Counted from the first letter of the stretch, positions 44,951 through 54,601 are shown. The stretch: DNA of 64,000 nt from Endozoicomonas sp. ISHI1 (GCF_024606225.1 NZ_JAGRPU010000028.1:1-64000), one strand, 5' to 3'. Notes: generated from the sequence alone by a model not told the origin. Numbers and translations: made by a program.

Positions 44951-46996
44951 ATGAGCAACCCACTGCTGGAAACCTGCGAACTGCCTCCCTTTGCCAAGAT
45001 TAAACCAGAGTATATAAAACCGGCTATAGAGACCATTATTGCCGAGAGTGAGCAAGCGGTAGACGCACTTCTGGCGGATAAAAATCAATCGTTCAGCTGG
45101 AAGACTCTTCAGGAACCCATGGACAGTCTGGGTGACAGGCTTAATCAGGCCTGGTCTCCGGTGGGCCACATGAATGCTGTCGTGAATACCGATGAATTAA
45201 GAGATGCTTACAATGCCTGTCTGCCTCTGCTCTCTGAATATTCAACACGGCTGGGTCAGAATCAGGACCTCTATCAGGCCTATCTGACGCTGTCTGAGTC
45301 AGCAGAGTTCGAAAAGCTGGATAAGGCCCAGAAAAAAGTCATTACGGATAATTTACGTGATTTCAAACTGGCGGGCGTTGCCTTACCCCAAGAGAAAAAA
45401 GCCCGTTATGGTGACATCCAAAAACGCCTTTCTGAACTGACCAGCCAGTTTTCCGACAACGTTTTGGACGCCACCATGGCCTGGTCCAAGCTGATGACCG
45501 ATGAGTCAGAGCTGATCGGTTTGCCTGAATCGGCATTGGCAGGCGCGAAACAGCTGGCTGAGTCCAAAGGACACAGCGAAGGCTGGATGCTGAATCTGGA
45601 TTTTCCAAGCTATTTCCCGGTGATCACCTATGCAGACAATCGTGAACTGCGTGAAGAGGTTTATACAGCATTCAGTACCCGGGCATCAGATCAGGGCCCG
45701 AATGCGGGCGAATTTGATAATTCAGACAACATTAATGAAATTCTCAAACTGCGTCAGGAGCTGGCCGAATTGCTGGGTTTCAACAATTATGCAGAATACT
45801 CACTGGCGACCAAAATGGCTGACTCTACTGATAAGGTCATGGCGTTTCTGGAAGATCTGGCCAGTAAGAGTAAGCCTCAGGCAGAAAAAGAACTGAATGA
45901 ACTGAGAGCGTTTGCCAAAGCAGAGCATGGTGCTGATGATTTGCAGGCCTGGGACATTGGTTACTATGCCGAGAAGCTCAGGCAGCAACGCTACGCTATT
46001 TCTCAGGAAGAGTTGCGTCCCTGGTTCCCGGCTGAGAAAGTAGTGAATGGCATGTTCTCTGTCGTGGAGCGCCTATTCGGTATTACCTTTGAAAAGGTGA
46101 CCGACGTTGAAACCTGGCACAAAGACGTTGGTTTCTTCAATGTCATTCGTGATGGCGGTGTGATTGGTCGATTCTATCTCGACCTTTATGCCCGTGAACA
46201 CAAGCGGGGCGGTGCCTGGATGGGTGAGTGCCGGGTGCGTCGCAAGATTGGCGACAAAGTCCAGCTGCCAGTGGCCTACCTGACTTGCAACTTCACGCCA
46301 CCGGTTGGGAACCAACCTGCCCTGCTGACACACGATGAAGTGGTGACCCTGTTCCATGAGTTTGGTCACGGCCTGCATCATATGCTGACCCGGGTTGATT
46401 ATTCTGCAGTATCCGGAATCAATGGCGTAGCCTGGGATGCGGTAGAACTGCCCAGTCAGTTCCTTGAGAATTGGTGCTGGGAAGAAGAAAGTCTGGCTCT
46501 TATCTCCGGCCACTTTGAAACAGGTGAACCCCTGCCAAAGGATAAGTTGGACAGGCTGCTGGCCGCTAAAAACTTCCAGTCCGCCATGATGATGGTGCGT
46601 CAGCTGGAGTTCTCGCTCTTTGATTTCAGACTGCATAAAGATTTCTTAAAGAGCGATAGCGAAGGGAAAACGGTTCAATCGGTACTGGATGAAGTTCGCA
46701 GCCAAGTGTCTGTGGTCACGCCTCCGGCCTTCAATCGTTTCCAGCATGGCTTCAGTCATATTTTTGCGGGGGGGTATGCGGCGGGCTACTACAGCTACAA
46801 ATGGGCTGAGGTGCTGTCTGCGGATGCATTTTCACGATTTGAGGAAGCAGGTATATTCAACCGCCAGACCGGTGAGTCCTTTCTTGAGGAAATTCTGGAA
46901 AAAGGCGGTTCAGCCGAGCCGATGGAGCTGTTTGTGAATTTCCGGGGCCGTGAGCCAGAAGTGGATGCCTTGCTGCGCCATTCGGGTATCTCCTGA
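44951..46996 (+). CDS. prlC: oligopeptidase A (M3 family zinc metallopeptidase)
   Basis: 681 residues, as in E. coli. A cytoplasmic zinc endopeptidase that degrades signal peptide fragments and other short peptides. The active site Leu-Phe-His-Glu-Phe-Gly-His-Gly-Leu-His-His lies near residue 470 with the third ligand Glu downstream. The N-terminal part (Asn-Pro-Leu-Leu-Glu...Leu-Pro-Pro-Phe-Ala-Lys-Ile-Lys-Pro-Glu) is typical. It may degrade peptides taken up by the Opp transporter encoded nearby. Confidence 0.96.
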   Translation: MSNPLLETCELPPFAKIKPEYIKPAIETIIAESEQAVDALLADKNQSFSWKTLQEPMDSLGDRLNQAWSPVGHMNAVVNTDELRDAYNACLPLLSEYSTRLGQNQDLYQAYLTLSESAEFEKLDKAQKKVITDNLRDFKLAGVALPQEKKARYGDIQKRLSELTSQFSDNVLDATMAWSKLMTDESELIGLPESALAGAKQLAESKGHSEGWMLNLDFPSYFPVITYADNRELREEVYTAFSTRASDQGPNAGEFDNSDNINEILKLRQELAELLGFNNYAEYSLATKMADSTDKVMAFLEDLASKSKPQAEKELNELRAFAKAEHGADDLQAWDIGYYAEKLRQQRYAISQEELRPWFPAEKVVNGMFSVVERLFGITFEKVTDVETWHKDVGFFNVIRDGGVIGRFYLDLYAREHKRGGAWMGECRVRRKIGDKVQLPVAYLTCNFTPPVGNQPALLTHDEVVTLFHEFGHGLHHMLTRVDYSAVSGINGVAWDAVELPSQFLENWCWEEESLALISGHFETGEPLPKDKLDRLLAAKNFQSAMMMVRQLEFSLFDFRLHKDFLKSDSEGKTVQSVLDEVRSQVSVVTPPAFNRFQHGFSHIFAGGYAAGYYSYKWAEVLSADAFSRFEEAGIFNRQTGESFLEEILEKGGSAEPMELFVNFRGREPEVDALLRHSGIS

Positions 46997-47096
46997 TCAG
47001 ACGGTCATGAGTCAAAGGTTTTGAGGCCACCGGGTCTTGAAGCCTCGTTATTTTTTTATGCGCCATGGTCATCTATGCGCTGTAGGCCTCAGAGTT

Positions 47097-47348
47097 ATGA
47101 CAACGAAAAGATTTATTGCCGGAGCCGTCTGCCCTTCCTGTGGTCGGCAGGATTCGGTGAGAATGTACACTGAGAACGGTGAAAACTATCGCGAGTGCGT
47201 GGATTGCCATTATTCGGATGTGATGGAAAAAGACCCTTCTCTTGCGGGGAAGCCTCCAGTGACGAGGGTCTCCCCGGAAGGTGGTGAGTCGGATGATGAT
47301 GCTAACAAGGACAAGGGTGTTCAGATCGTACGAATACTGGATCAATAA
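47097..47348 (+). CDS. YheV-like zinc ribbon protein (DUF2387)
   Basis: 83 residues from ATG 47097. The N-terminus Thr-Thr-Lys-Arg-Phe-Ile-Ala-Gly-Ala-Val-Cys-Pro-Ser-Cys and the later Cys-Val-Asp-Cys give a four-Cys zinc ribbon typical of the YheV family. The C-terminal tail is acidic and ends Val-Gln-Ile-Val-Arg-Ile-Leu. A longer frame to 47037 has no support. It follows prlC by 100 bp, the same order as in Pseudomonas. The function is not known. Confidence 0.85.
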   Translation: MTTKRFIAGAVCPSCGRQDSVRMYTENGENYRECVDCHYSDVMEKDPSLAGKPPVTRVSPEGGESDDDANKDKGVQIVRILDQ

Positions 47349-47495
47349 CCTGGAGTTCGAAATCAGACGTTGTCATAAACCATTCCTGCTGAGGTGCTTT
47401 GCTTTAGTGAAGCACCATGGCTGTCGGGGTTTAACAAGCGACTTTCAAATACAGTCCTCTGCATTAACGTCTACTTCAATCGTCAGCGTTCAGGG

Positions 47496-48146
47496 TCAGG
47501 CTGCTGACGTAAACTTCAGTTCAATGCCCATCCGGCTGGACAGGCAATTCCATTTTGACCAGGTTGATACCCACTGCTCCGGATTACGCTTATTGGCGAA
47601 GTCCTTGAGCATACGGTCATTGTATAGTTCCTGCGAACGCATCATATGTCTTGCCGTCTGCTCAGCAATTTTGTCCAGCTCATTGCCGAACTCTTCACCC
47701 AGAATGGCATGAATGATCAGGTTGGCCCAGGTCATGTTCATCGGGATCAGGGTACAGCCGATTCGGGACAGGTAACTGTCGTTTACTTCCTCAATCAGGC
47801 GATGAGTAAAGTAGGCTTTATCGAGCAGATCAAACAGTCCCACATTATTTTGGGACTGTAGAACCGGTGCAAGAAAGTTCTCTTCGGCAATGCTCAGAAA
47901 CGGGGATATGAAAGCCTCAATATCCAGTTCCTTTGAAGCCTGGTCCAGTGCTTCAAGAAAGTCAGGTATATGGTCAATGTATTCAACTGCAAATTTCAGC
48001 AGTGTTTCACTGGCCATGTCTTCGGGAAGTTCGATCGTGTGGTGCAAATACTCCACCTGCTGACAGACAAGCGACTGAAGGTGGCCTGAGCCTTCTTCAT
48101 GCTTTCGGGCGCAATCGATCAGATTGCTGATTGCCTGCACGTCCAT
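47496..48146 (-). CDS. conserved hypothetical protein
   Basis: 216 residues from the ATG at 48146, supported by GGAG eleven bases upstream. The longer frame to 48356 has atypical, basic composition. The protein is acidic and mainly helical, with Leu-rich stretches and no signal peptide or known motif. It is convergent with the YheV-like gene. I do not recognise a family. Confidence 0.6.
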   Translation of the reverse strand: MDVQAISNLIDCARKHEEGSGHLQSLVCQQVEYLHHTIELPEDMASETLLKFAVEYIDHIPDFLEALDQASKELDIEAFISPFLSIAEENFLAPVLQSQNNVGLFDLLDKAYFTHRLIEEVNDSYLSRIGCTLIPMNMTWANLIIHAILGEEFGNELDKIAEQTARHMMRSQELYNDRMLKDFANKRNPEQWVSTWSKWNCLSSRMGIELKFTSAA

Positions 48147-49118
48147 GATTGTCTCGTCTCCGTTGCGGTTGCTATTAATTGGGGTACTGCAACGCCACCT
48201 TGAAGGTGTTAAAAAGACCATAGTGCCAATCAGAACACAAGCCTTTTTAAATACCTCTTTTTCATAATAATAAGATCTTTTATTCATTAAATTAGAATTA
48301 AAAAAAGACTGTAAATCACGATGAAAATGAAAAAGTGCAAGCGCTTGTGTAGTCAAAAAAATGACGCACTATATGTGCTTGAAGAAATGATTCTGAAGAG
48401 ATCACTTTATGGCGTAATGAAGATTTTGTTTTTCAGTTGAATGGATTTTAGAGCTGTCATAAGCGACACAGAACTGAGGTGGCTCAGAAAAGTCATCAGA
48501 ATGAAGCTCAAAAAAGTTTTCTTTCTATTAAATTTCTTATAACTTATTTAAACGACAAGTGACATTTTAGTTTAAGATGTTTTTTGAAAAGACTCTTTTC
48601 ATTTTGTGCAATCATGTTGTTTAATGAGGTACTGGGACTATACTCATTGAGCGATTGTTGTCAGACTAAATGTCTTACGAGATGCGTCTGAAGGGTATTA
48701 GTATTTGCAGGATGTTCCTGTGTTTTGGGTTTTGCAGGTTGGGTCCGAAGTAGTATGACATTGTCAGTTACTGAGTGGTCTCTTGCGATTGGATATTGGC
48801 ACTCTGAGTATCGGCAGGCAACCATGGGCAGTGCTGGTTTGTTTTCCTCTGAAGGGTAAAACAAACTAAAGGCCGATGTTTGACTGAAGGTTCTGTCGTC
48901 GAAAGCTCTGATGGTTAAAGTGCACTGAAGTTTTCAGGCAAGATGCTGTAATGGCTCCTGTGTAGTAGCGGCAATCAATTAAGTCAGTAAGCGTGGCTCT
49001 GGAACGTCCAGGCCATAACGCTTACTGCTCCAACACCTCTGAAAGCAAGACTTGGGTCTGCTGGATAATAACAAAAAGTCACCGCCTGTCTGGGCGGACA
49101 GTCAGGGGATGTAAGGGA
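48147..49118. other. long intergenic region upstream of coxB
   Basis: About 970 bp with no supported gene; a minus-strand frame at 48864-48661 lacks a ribosome binding site and any motif. The segment 48200-48620 is AT-rich. A possible promoter toward coxB has TATACT at about 48647, preceded at 16 bp by TTGTTT, but it is weak. The upstream half also has to carry the promoter of the gene ending at 47496. Confidence 0.4.
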
Positions 49119-50552
49119 ATGATGCAGCACGCGCTAGCTCTCTTTCTTTTGATAAAAACTGCCATGAGCGGGACAAAAACCATGAGCGGTAAATATCGCC
49201 CACTCTGGACGGTGCCAGTGGCGGGTTTCGGATATGCCGATGTATTTCGAACCATTCGGTCATTTTTGTCGTGGCCGGGATCAAGAAAATTTCTGGTCTA
49301 TTCCGCTCGTTTACCTTCCGGAAGTCGAAAATCTTTCCTGGTTTTTTTGACCATCTTATCAGGCTTTTTGATTCCCAGCCGTCTGTTAGCTGATTGGAAA
49401 GTCAATATGACCGAGGGGGTTACAGCAGTCAGTCGTTCTGTTTACGACTTGCATATGACCATATTTATTATTTGTGTGGTCATTGGCATTCTGGTATTCG
49501 GTGTTATGTTTTACTCCATTTTCATGCACCGTAAATCAAGAGGCGCTAAGCCCCATCCCTTCCATGAAAGTACGATAGTTGAAATACTGTGGACGACCAT
49601 TCCTCTCTTAATTCTGGTGGGTATGGCAATTCCGGCAACAAAAACACTGATTGATATTTACGATACGGATGAAGCTGAAATTGATATCAAAATTACCGGG
49701 TATCAATGGAAGTGGCAATACGAGTATCTGGGAGAAGGAGTGTCCTTCTTCAGTAATCTCAAAACAACACCGGAACAGATTTATAACGTTCGCAGCAAAG
49801 ACCCCAACTATCTTCTGGAGGTTGACGAACCACTGGTACTACCTGCGGGTAAAAAGATCCGTTTCCTGGTGACAGCAGCAGATGTTATTCATTCATGGTG
49901 GGTACCTTCATTTGCCGTTAAACGGGATGCTATTCCGGGTTTTATTAACGAAGCCTGGACCAACGTCGATCGTCCCGGAATTTATCGTGGTCAATGTGCA
50001 GAACTGTGTGGGAAGGACCATGGTTTTATGCCCATTGTGGTGGATGTCAGGTCACCCGATGACTATGAAGACTGGTTGTCCGAGAAGAAAACACTGGCCG
50101 CCAGAGAGCGTGAGTTAACCAGTAAAAACTGGACCATGGCTGAGCTGATGGAGCGTGGCAAAAATACTTACGAAAGAGTCTGTGCGGCCTGTCATCAAGT
50201 TAATGGTGAAGGTATGCCACCGCTGTTTCCTGCTCTCAAGGGATCAAAAATGACCGTTGAGAAAGATCAGGTCAAAGCCCATATCGACATTGTGCTGAAC
50301 GGCAAGAAGGGTACCGCTATGCAGGCCTTTGCTGCCCAGTTAAGCGAAGTCGATCTGGCGGCAGTCATTACCTATGAAAGAAACGCCTGGGGCAATAATA
50401 CCGGTGATCTGGTGACGCCGAAGCAGATTCTGGAATACAAGAATACCGGGGAGTACAAACCGTCAGCTACCGGACATTCAGGCGGGTCCGCTGCCGTTGA
50501 TAAGCCAACGGCTAATGAGCCGAATACCAATACACATCAGGCTGGACTGTGA
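49119..50552 (+). CDS. coxB: cytochrome c oxidase subunit II with fused cytochrome c domain
   Basis: About 477 residues. The start is uncertain: ATG 49119 or 49122, just after TAAGGG, gives an N-terminus about 70 residues longer than in Pseudomonas CoxB before the typical Trp-Lys-Val-Asn-Met. A second hydrophobic signal-like segment (Phe-Leu-Val-Phe-Leu-Thr-Ile-Leu-Ser-Gly) precedes that point. Two transmembrane spans follow. The CuA site is His in Ile-His-Ser-Trp-Trp, then Cys-Ala-Glu-Leu-Cys-Gly-Lys-Asp-His-Gly-Phe-Met. A C-terminal c-type heme site (Cys-Ala-Ala-Cys-His) follows near residue 355. This makes it a caa3-like subunit II that accepts electrons from cytochrome c. It overlaps no other gene but ends 11 bp before the coxA start. 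Confidence 0.93.
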   Translation: MMQHALALFLLIKTAMSGTKTMSGKYRPLWTVPVAGFGYADVFRTIRSFLSWPGSRKFLVYSARLPSGSRKSFLVFLTILSGFLIPSRLLADWKVNMTEGVTAVSRSVYDLHMTIFIICVVIGILVFGVMFYSIFMHRKSRGAKPHPFHESTIVEILWTTIPLLILVGMAIPATKTLIDIYDTDEAEIDIKITGYQWKWQYEYLGEGVSFFSNLKTTPEQIYNVRSKDPNYLLEVDEPLVLPAGKKIRFLVTAADVIHSWWVPSFAVKRDAIPGFINEAWTNVDRPGIYRGQCAELCGKDHGFMPIVVDVRSPDDYEDWLSEKKTLAARERELTSKNWTMAELMERGKNTYERVCAACHQVNGEGMPPLFPALKGSKMTVEKDQVKAHIDIVLNGKKGTAMQAFAAQLSEVDLAAVITYERNAWGNNTGDLVTPKQILEYKNTGEYKPSATGHSGGSAAVDKPTANEPNTNTHQAGL

Positions 50553-50563
50553 GGAATACAACC

Positions 50564-52165
50564 ATGACTGCTGTGACAGACACATGTTCAAATGAAAAGC
50601 CAAGCGAGCATCATGACCATCACGGCCCTGCCAGGGGACTGATGCGCTGGGTACTGACTACGAACCATAAAGACATTGGCACCCTGTATCTCTGGTTCAG
50701 TTTTATCATGTTCCTGACCGGTGGTGCGATGGCGATGGTCATCCGGGCGGAACTGTTCCAGCCAGGGATGCAGATTGTTGATCCCGGCTTCTTTAACCAG
50801 ATGACCACCATGCACGGTCTTATTATGGTATTCGGTGCAGTTATGCCGGCCTTTGTCGGTCTGGCTAACTGGATGATTCCATTGATGATTGGTGCGCCAG
50901 ACATGGCGCTGCCGAGAATGAATAACTGGAGTTTCTGGATTCTGCCCTTTGCAGCAGTAATGCTGATCAGCACACTGTTTATGGAAGGTGGCGGCCCAAA
51001 CTTTGGCTGGACATTCTATGCGCCTCTATCAACCACCTATGGACCACCGTCAACCACCTTCTTTATCTTTGCCATCCACATGCTGGGGATTTCGTCGATT
51101 ATGGGAGCGATCAATATTATCGCCACCATTCTGAACCTGCGGGCACCTGGAATGACCATGATGAAGATGCCTTTGTTCGTATGGACCTGGTTGATTACCG
51201 CTTATCTATTGATTGCTGTTATGCCAGTGTTGGCCGGTGCTGTAACCATGATGTTGATGGACATCCACTTTGGCACCAGCTTCTTTAACGCCGGTGGCGG
51301 TGGTGACCCTGTGCTGTTCCAGCACATTTTCTGGTTCTTCGGGCACCCGGAAGTTTACATCATGATCCTGCCTTCTTTCGGGATTGTGTCAGCCATTCTG
51401 CCAACTTTTGCAAGGAAACCCCTGTTTGGCTACACCTCAATGGTTTACGCCACCGCAAGTATTGCCTTTTTGTCGTTTATTGTCTGGGCGCACCATATGT
51501 TTACCGTGGGCATTCCTCTGGTGGGTGAGCTGTTCTTTATGTATGCCACCATGTTGATTGCTGTGCCCACCGGTGTGAAGGTCTTTAATTGGGTCACCAC
51601 CATGTTCAGGGGAGCCATGACCTTCGAAACCCCCATGCTGTTCAGTATTGCTTTCGTAGTGCTGTTCACAATTGGTGGTTTTTCCGGACTGATGCTGTCA
51701 ATCGCCCCTGCTGACTTCCAGTATCACGACACCTATTTTGTAGTGGCTCACTTCCACTATGTACTGGTACCCGGAGCGATTTTTGCCATCTTTGCCGCAG
51801 TCTATTACTGGTTGCCCAAATGGACAGGTCATATGTATGACGAGACGCTGGGCAAGACGCATTTCTGGTTGTCCTTCATTGGAATGAATCTGACCTTCTT
51901 CCCGATGCACTTTATCGGGCTGGCAGGCATGCCTCGCCGGATTCCTGATTACGCCCTGCAGTTTGCAGACTTCAACATGATTGCCAGTATTGGCGGCTTT
52001 ATGTTCGGAACCACTCAGCTGCTGTTCCTGTTTATCGTGGTCAAGTGCATCAAGGGGGGCGAGAAAGCCAAAGCTGAAAGTTGGGAAGGTGCAGAAGGTC
52101 TTGAGTGGAGTCTGCCTTCACCGGCACCTTACCACACCTTTACCACGCCACCGGATGTGAAGTAA
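50564..52165 (+). CDS. coxA: cytochrome c oxidase subunit I
   Basis: 533 residues from ATG 50564 (AGGA nine bases upstream); a GTG at 50549 would overlap coxB. Twelve hydrophobic spans. The heme and copper ligands are visible: Thr-Met-His-Gly (low-spin heme), Trp-Phe-Phe-Gly-His-Pro-Glu-Val-Tyr (CuB His with cross-linked Tyr), Trp-Ala-His-His-Met-Phe, and Val-Ala-His-Phe-His-Tyr (heme a3 and heme a). It is the catalytic proton-pumping subunit of the aa3-type oxidase. Confidence 0.97.
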   Translation: MTAVTDTCSNEKPSEHHDHHGPARGLMRWVLTTNHKDIGTLYLWFSFIMFLTGGAMAMVIRAELFQPGMQIVDPGFFNQMTTMHGLIMVFGAVMPAFVGLANWMIPLMIGAPDMALPRMNNWSFWILPFAAVMLISTLFMEGGGPNFGWTFYAPLSTTYGPPSTTFFIFAIHMLGISSIMGAINIIATILNLRAPGMTMMKMPLFVWTWLITAYLLIAVMPVLAGAVTMMLMDIHFGTSFFNAGGGGDPVLFQHIFWFFGHPEVYIMILPSFGIVSAILPTFARKPLFGYTSMVYATASIAFLSFIVWAHHMFTVGIPLVGELFFMYATMLIAVPTGVKVFNWVTTMFRGAMTFETPMLFSIAFVVLFTIGGFSGLMLSIAPADFQYHDTYFVVAHFHYVLVPGAIFAIFAAVYYWLPKWTGHMYDETLGKTHFWLSFIGMNLTFFPMHFIGLAGMPRRIPDYALQFADFNMIASIGGFMFGTTQLLFLFIVVKCIKGGEKAKAESWEGAEGLEWSLPSPAPYHTFTTPPDVK

Positions 52166-52255
52166 AAAGCTGTCCGCTGAGTTTCAGTGGTTGGGTCTGT
52201 GCAGGGCGGTTTTTTGTAATGGAGGAGACAATAATGGCGGTCAGGAGTGTGACCA

Positions 52256-52846
52256 GTGGGATTGGCAAAACCTAATAGCTCTCTGGAAATTTACCCAGAG
52301 GAACAGTACCTGCAATGGGAGCGGTCTTCAGACATTCGTCATGAATACGTCAATGGCAGAATTTTTGATATGGCCGTTGGGAACAGAAATCATGGTGTCA
52401 TTATCACTAACATTGCTGGTGCTTTGTTTTCACGCACTAAAGCTATGGGGTGTGATCAGTTTGTCAGTGATATGAAGCTGCGAATTCAAAGTAAACAGAA
52501 AGTCAGCTATCGATATCCTGATTTTATGGTTTATTGTGGTCCCAGAAATAACAAGGATATACAAAATAGCGCACGGTTCTTAGTCGAGGTGCTCAGTCCT
52601 GGCATCCGCGAAGTGGATTGTGAGACCAAACTTGAAGAATATCAAGAGGCTCTGAAAGCTCAAAAAGGTGAATACCTGATAGTTGATAGTAGTTGTCAAC
52701 TGGTCAGTCTCTGGGGCTGGAAAGGAGATGTTTTTTTAGAAAAGGCAGCCTGTCATGGAGAGCCGGGCGTCATGCTGGATAGCTTGAATACCGGCCTTTC
52801 TATGAGCGATATTTATGATACGGTTGAGTTTCTTTCCGAACGGTAG
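52256..52846 (+). CDS. Uma2-family (DUF820) putative endonuclease inside the cox operon
   Basis: 196 residues from GTG 52256, supported by AGGAG eight bases upstream. Uma2 features are Glu-x-Tyr-Leu-x-Trp-Glu near the start, Arg-His-Glu-Tyr-Val-Asn-Gly-Arg-Ile, Tyr-Pro-Asp-Phe-Met-Val and Leu-Val-Glu-Val-Leu-Ser-Pro-Gly-Ile-Arg. These follow the Asp...Glu-x-(Val) pattern of the PD-(D/E)XK fold. The family is abundant in cyanobacteria. Its position between coxA and the cox11 gene is unusual; it is in the same direction and would be co-transcribed. A 13-codon frame at 52234-52275 behind a strong GGAGG overlaps its start in another frame and may couple translation. Confidence 0.85.
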   Translation: MGLAKPNSSLEIYPEEQYLQWERSSDIRHEYVNGRIFDMAVGNRNHGVIITNIAGALFSRTKAMGCDQFVSDMKLRIQSKQKVSYRYPDFMVYCGPRNNKDIQNSARFLVEVLSPGIREVDCETKLEEYQEALKAQKGEYLIVDSSCQLVSLWGWKGDVFLEKAACHGEPGVMLDSLNTGLSMSDIYDTVEFLSER

Positions 52847-52858
52847 GGAAGTGTTTGA

Positions 52859-53428
52859 ATGAATGCTGACGATGATACCCCGGACGACCTGTCGCGAAGA
52901 ACCGTCATCAAGACAGGTCTGGTGGCTGGCGGTATGTTTGGCTTCGGCTTTGCCATGGTTCCCCTGTACGACGTGTTCTGCAAGGTAACGGGTCTCAACG
53001 GCAAAACCGATCCGAATCCATACCGGTATAACGCCGAGACGGCTGAAGTAGATACCAGCCGTAGTGTGAAAGTGCAGTTTGTGGCCACCAACAATGCTGA
53101 GATGAGCTGGGACTTCAAGCCCAGCGTCACAGAAGTAGTAGTTCATCCCGGAGAGGTTGGAGAGCTGGAGTTCTTTGCCCGCAACCCAACCGGTGAGCGA
53201 ATGATTGGCCAGGCCATTCCCAGTGTTTCACCGTTTCAGGCCACCAACTATTTGCACAAGGTGGAGTGTTTTTGCTTCACCACCCAGACTTTGGAAGCAG
53301 GCGAAGAAAAAATCATGCCGCTGAGAATTATTGTGGATCAGGCATTACCCCGGCATATCACCAAACTAACGTTGTCGTACACCTTGTTTGATGTGACGAC
53401 AATGGGAGAGAGGACGCAGCCGTCCTGA
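52859..53428 (+). CDS. ctaG: cytochrome c oxidase assembly protein CtaG/Cox11
   Basis: 189 residues. One N-terminal transmembrane span (about 18-38) followed by the periplasmic copper-binding domain with the diagnostic Cys-Phe-Cys-Phe motif near residue 138. Tyr-Asp-Val-Phe-Cys-Lys-Val-Thr-Gly after the span is also typical. It delivers copper to CuB of subunit I. It begins 12 bp after the Uma2-like gene and 10 bp before coxC. Confidence 0.95.
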   Translation: MNADDDTPDDLSRRTVIKTGLVAGGMFGFGFAMVPLYDVFCKVTGLNGKTDPNPYRYNAETAEVDTSRSVKVQFVATNNAEMSWDFKPSVTEVVVHPGEVGELEFFARNPTGERMIGQAIPSVSPFQATNYLHKVECFCFTTQTLEAGEEKIMPLRIIVDQALPRHITKLTLSYTLFDVTTMGERTQPS

Positions 53429-53438
53429 GGAGATTCTG

Positions 53439-54335
53439 ATGGCGCAAGAAGGTGAAGGTACCTATTATGTTCCGGCCCAGAGCAAGTGGCCGATCATTGC
53501 TTCGATAGGTCTTTTTACCACGCTGTTGGGTGCAGGCATGATGATGAATGACATGTCTGCCGGGGTAAAAGATTCGTTTGCACATTATGTGTTTTTCGGT
53601 GGCTCCCTGATCATGGCCTATATGCTGTTTGGCTGGTTCAGTAACGTCATCGAAGAGTCCCGCAAAGGGCTCTACAGTGATCAGATGGACCGGAGCTTCC
53701 GTTGGAGTATGAGCTGGTTTATCTTTTCTGAAGTCATGTTCTTCGCGGCTTTCTTTGGAGTGCTTTTCTATATCCGTTACTTCGCCGTGCCCTGGTTGGC
53801 TGGTGAGGGAGATGGTGCTTCCACTCATGAACACCTCTGGCCAGAGTTCGAAGCGGCTTGGCCGCTGATGACCAATCCAGATAATGAAACATTTCCGGGA
53901 GCCAGTGGGGTCATCGATCCCTTCCATCTTCCACTGCTGAACACCCTGTTACTGGTCGCTTCCAGTATCACCCTGACGATTGCTCACCATGCCCTCAGAA
54001 AGGCGGAAAGAGCCAAGGTTAAGGTATGGATGATACTCACCCTGATTCTGGGTTTTACCTTCCTTTACTTTCAGGCTGCAGAATATGCTGAAGCCTACAA
54101 TGAGCTTGGGTTGACTTTGAGCGCAGGTATTTATGGCTCAACGTTTTTTATTTTGACCGGCTTTCACGGGGCACATGTCACTCTCGGTGCCATGATGTTA
54201 CTGGTCATGCTGATTCGTATCTATAAGGGGCATTTTGAGCCGGATAACCATTTTGCTTTTGAGTCATCCTGCTGGTACTGGCACTTTGTCGACGTGGTCT
54301 GGATCGGCCTGTTCATTTTTGTCTATCTGATTTGA
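53439..54335 (+). CDS. coxC: cytochrome c oxidase subunit III
   Basis: 298 residues with seven hydrophobic spans. Typical motifs are Phe-Ile-Phe-Ser-Glu-Val-Met-Phe-Phe, Leu-Tyr-Phe-Gln-Ala-Ala-Glu-Tyr, Thr-Gly-Phe-His-Gly-Ala-His-Val and the C-terminal Trp-Tyr-Trp-His-Phe-Val-Asp-Val-Val-Trp. It stabilises subunit I and closes the structural gene block. The ribosome binding site GAGGAG is strong. Confidence 0.96.
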   Translation: MAQEGEGTYYVPAQSKWPIIASIGLFTTLLGAGMMMNDMSAGVKDSFAHYVFFGGSLIMAYMLFGWFSNVIEESRKGLYSDQMDRSFRWSMSWFIFSEVMFFAAFFGVLFYIRYFAVPWLAGEGDGASTHEHLWPEFEAAWPLMTNPDNETFPGASGVIDPFHLPLLNTLLLVASSITLTIAHHALRKAERAKVKVWMILTLILGFTFLYFQAAEYAEAYNELGLTLSAGIYGSTFFILTGFHGAHVTLGAMMLLVMLIRIYKGHFEPDNHFAFESSCWYWHFVDVVWIGLFIFVYLI

Positions 54336-54342
54336 GGTAATG

Positions 54343-54368
54343 CCGTCACTCCCTGAAGGAAGTGGCGG
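54343..54368. terminator. stem-loop between convergent coxC and DUF2909 genes
   Basis: CCGTCACT (54343-54350) pairs with AGTGGCGG (54361-54368), including one G-T wobble, with a further partly paired inner stem. It lies in the 50-bp space between convergent genes. It lacks a long T-run, so it may be a bidirectional but weak terminator. Confidence 0.4.
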
Positions 54369-54385
54369 TTAACGATTTCAGTCGT

Positions 54386-54601
54386 TTAACGGTAAAGCCA
54401 GGGAGCGTTGCTGTGAATATCTCCAAACAGCCAGGCCACCACAATGATCAGCATGATCAGGGCGGTCAGGCCAACCCGGGCAGTGAGCGAATTCACCAGT
54501 TTGGCGGAACCGCTATCACCTTTAAGTAGAAAGTACAGACCTCTGCCCAAGCAGAATACGACGGCAAAAAAGAGAAGAACAATAATAACTTTTAACCACA
54601 T
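54386..54601 (-). CDS. DUF2909 twin transmembrane protein
   Basis: 71 residues with two hydrophobic helices joined by a polar loop (Gly-Asp-Ser-Gly-Ser-Ala-Lys). This small protein occurs between coxC and surf1, on the opposite strand, in many gammaproteobacteria including Pseudomonas. A role in oxidase assembly has been suggested from this context only. The start is preceded by GGGAGCG. Confidence 0.85.
   Translation of the reverse strand: MWLKVIIVLLFFAVVFCLGRGLYFLLKGDSGSAKLVNSLTARVGLTALIMLIIVVAWLFGDIHSNAPWLYR

Noticed and set aside
48661-48864. 67-codon minus-strand frame upstream of coxB
   Set aside because: Untypical composition and no start signal; treated as non-coding.
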